Of a DNA stretch of 20,083 nucleotides, positions 18,699 to 20,083 are shown one piece after another (position 1 is the stretch's first letter; every line of letters begins with the position of its first letter). Both the position numbers and the translations under genes were made by a program. The notes under the pieces are model-generated. The model did no database searches, was not told the origin of the DNA, and saw only the letters and a list, made by a program, of their open reading frames with translations. The stretch is taken from contig ML210456.1 of the NCBI GenBank assembly GCA_004369085.1, positions 2,797 to 22,879 of the forward strand. The letters are read 5' to 3'. The stretch comes from Coprinopsis marcescibilis (lineage: Eukaryota > Basidiomycota > Agaricomycetes > Agaricales > Psathyrellaceae).

Positions 18699-19089
18699 AT
18701 GCTGGCGTCAGCGTTCAGCAGACCGGGCACTCGCTTAGCAGTTCGCCGCAATCACCATCAAGCTCCAGGACAGAAAGAGTTCAAGGTTGTACTCGACGGA
18801 GAAACACTGTACATCCACCAAGAGCTCGCACAAGCCCTAGGCTGGACTGAAGAAGCACTGACCAAAGGTGTTTCCCTTCGGCTTTCAGGCTGGAGCCCTC
18901 ACTACTTTGCGATAACTCGCAAAGGGACTGACACAGGTGAGTCACCTTGCGCTAGTCTTTCTACTTCAACTGCTTATGCTAGGCAATTTGCCGTCTCTAG
19001 ACCTTCTCGCTCATGGGACAATCGAGAGTAGTCGTAATGCAACTGTCGTTGCGACTCTGGAGTACCTCAAGAAGACACACTCAGAATGA
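18699..19089 (+). CDS. Hypothetical small protein, two exons, probably conserved
   Basis: The exons are 18699-18936 and 19001-19089, with a 64-bp phase-1 intron (GTGAGT donor, TCTCTAG acceptor). The product is 108 residues and ends with TGA 19087-19089. After a basic N-terminus (TRLAVRRNHHQAPGQKEF) comes a compact block (FKVVLDGETLYIHQELAQAL, GWTEEALTKGVSLRLSGWSP, HYFAITRKGTD) that reads as alternating beta strands and a helix, then a helical end (DLLAHGTIESSRNATVVATL). The frame survives the splice exactly, which supports a functional gene. I have no family name. The start could be earlier, since the frame is open upstream to about 18609. An acceptor at 18982 is an alternative but loses the C-terminal helix. 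Confidence 0.6.
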
Positions 19090-20083
19090 AGAGTATTCAT
19101 TTAACTATGCTCTCGAGATTCGTGGATATGCAGGCCTTGAGCTAAGAGTGTGCTTGGCTGGTTGTGTGTTGGCAATGATCCAGTTGATTGGAATTTCGCT
19201 GAACAGGGTCTGGTTTTGAAGCTGAATGTAAGCTTGTGGCCAGCCTCAAGGGTTGAAAAAGCTAACAATAGCCATCATACAGATTTCACCCTATTAACCT
19301 GGTTTCTGGAATATTGTGTGATACTAGTATGTTGAAGCTTTTTCAAAAAATGACACCATGCTCAAGGAGACAAGTATGTATAGTTCGTACATTTCCCCTT
19401 CATCCCTTACTAATGGCAGCTAAAAGATATAAAGTCGACTGTCGAATTCAATCTGCACTTCTCATTTACAGTCATGTCTGTAACAACTCAGAAAGGTCTT
19501 ATTGTCACCCATAGGTTTGGCCCCTTCCAACTGGCAGACGGGTCTGTCCCCAACAACCTGAAAAGGACAAAATATTGGTAAAAAATCACAACCGTTTTAC
19601 ACAGTATGTTTCCCTAACCTCACCTGAGGGTGATTTCCAACCCAACCAACAGTCACAGTTCTAACACTTAGGCGGTATTGCTTCTTGAGGCGAACTGGGC
19701 CCTTTTGCCCAGAATCGGAGCTTAGGGAGTGCCCACCACAGTACTCGATTTGAATGGCGAGTAATTCGCATGGTTGGTAACCCTCTGCGTTGATCGTACA
19801 TCACGGCTGTTACTTAACAGTCAGGTCTTTACAACCGTCTTTCCGGTGGACAACAAGACCAGCGAGTGAACGTATCGGTGTTTCGATTACTCAAAGCCCT
19901 ATGTCATGTTTCGCTTGTGTGTGCACACAGAGGAACATGGAGGCGTGGTATGCATTGTCGTGAGTCATCATGGAATGTTCTTGATTTACTGTTAAGCAGA
20001 CAGCCTCGCCGTCAATGCCCATAGGCACAGTATCAGTGTCAGACAATATAAACATGGCTCAAATCAAATTTCAATGTTGGACA
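19090..20083. other. No recognised feature
   Basis: Only frames shorter than 70 codons occur. One TACTAGTA is at 19322. The first part is probably the 3' flank of the 18699 gene. I see no RNA gene, repeat or transposon terminus. Confidence 0.4.

Noticed and set aside
1..20083. tRNA, rRNA or CRISPR
   Set aside because: No cloverleaf-like B-box context, no rRNA core and no regularly spaced repeat array were seen.

Overview
The window looks like nuclear DNA of a mushroom-forming basidiomycete (Agaricomycetes). I infer this from many very short GT-AG introns (about 49-69 bp, often with a CTRAC- or CTAAT-like branch site), a DUF6698-type protein gene, a Plavaka-type (CMC superfamily) DNA transposon gene and a Tc1/mariner remnant. 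There is no sign of bacterial organisation, and I saw no tRNA, rRNA or CRISPR.

Left part (1-5.3 kb): the 3' end of a Tc1/mariner element including its terminal inverted repeat and TA target site (1-433); a three-exon coiled-coil protein gene (867-1509); a probable exon of unknown function (1993-2562); about 1 kb without a convincing gene; then a clean seven-exon gene for a 433-residue DUF6698 protein (3633-5289).

Middle (5.3-12.1 kb): a weak Cys-rich minus-strand ORF; a probably broken minus-strand gene (6270-6845); a five-exon plus-strand gene (8033-9189) whose frame continues past an in-frame TAG into a tail with four CxxC pairs (to 9348); a convergent three-exon minus-strand gene for an acidic protein (9985-10909) with CCAAT and TATA boxes; and a probable LTR on the minus strand (about 11487-11854) with a 30-bp tandem duplication and four dyad-symmetric sites.

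Right part (12.1-20.1 kb): a multi-exon Plavaka transposase gene (12161-17813), inactivated by a frame break near 15.4 kb, a 712-bp TA-flanked inverted-repeat element (15515-16226) and an in-frame TGA at 17340. The 712-bp element carries a 183-bp open segment bounded by splice sites and may be a gene-capturing (Pack-type) element. After it come a very small spliced ORF (17872-18112), a two-exon gene for a 108-residue protein (18699-19089) and about 1 kb with no recognised feature.

Overall this is a transposon-rich accessory region: host genes of lineage-restricted, mostly unknown families lie between TE remnants of at least four types. The 8-bp palindrome TACTAGTA occurs eight times in the host-like parts and not in the Plavaka body. 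All splice models were built by eye from consensus and reading-frame continuity; none is tested by transcripts.
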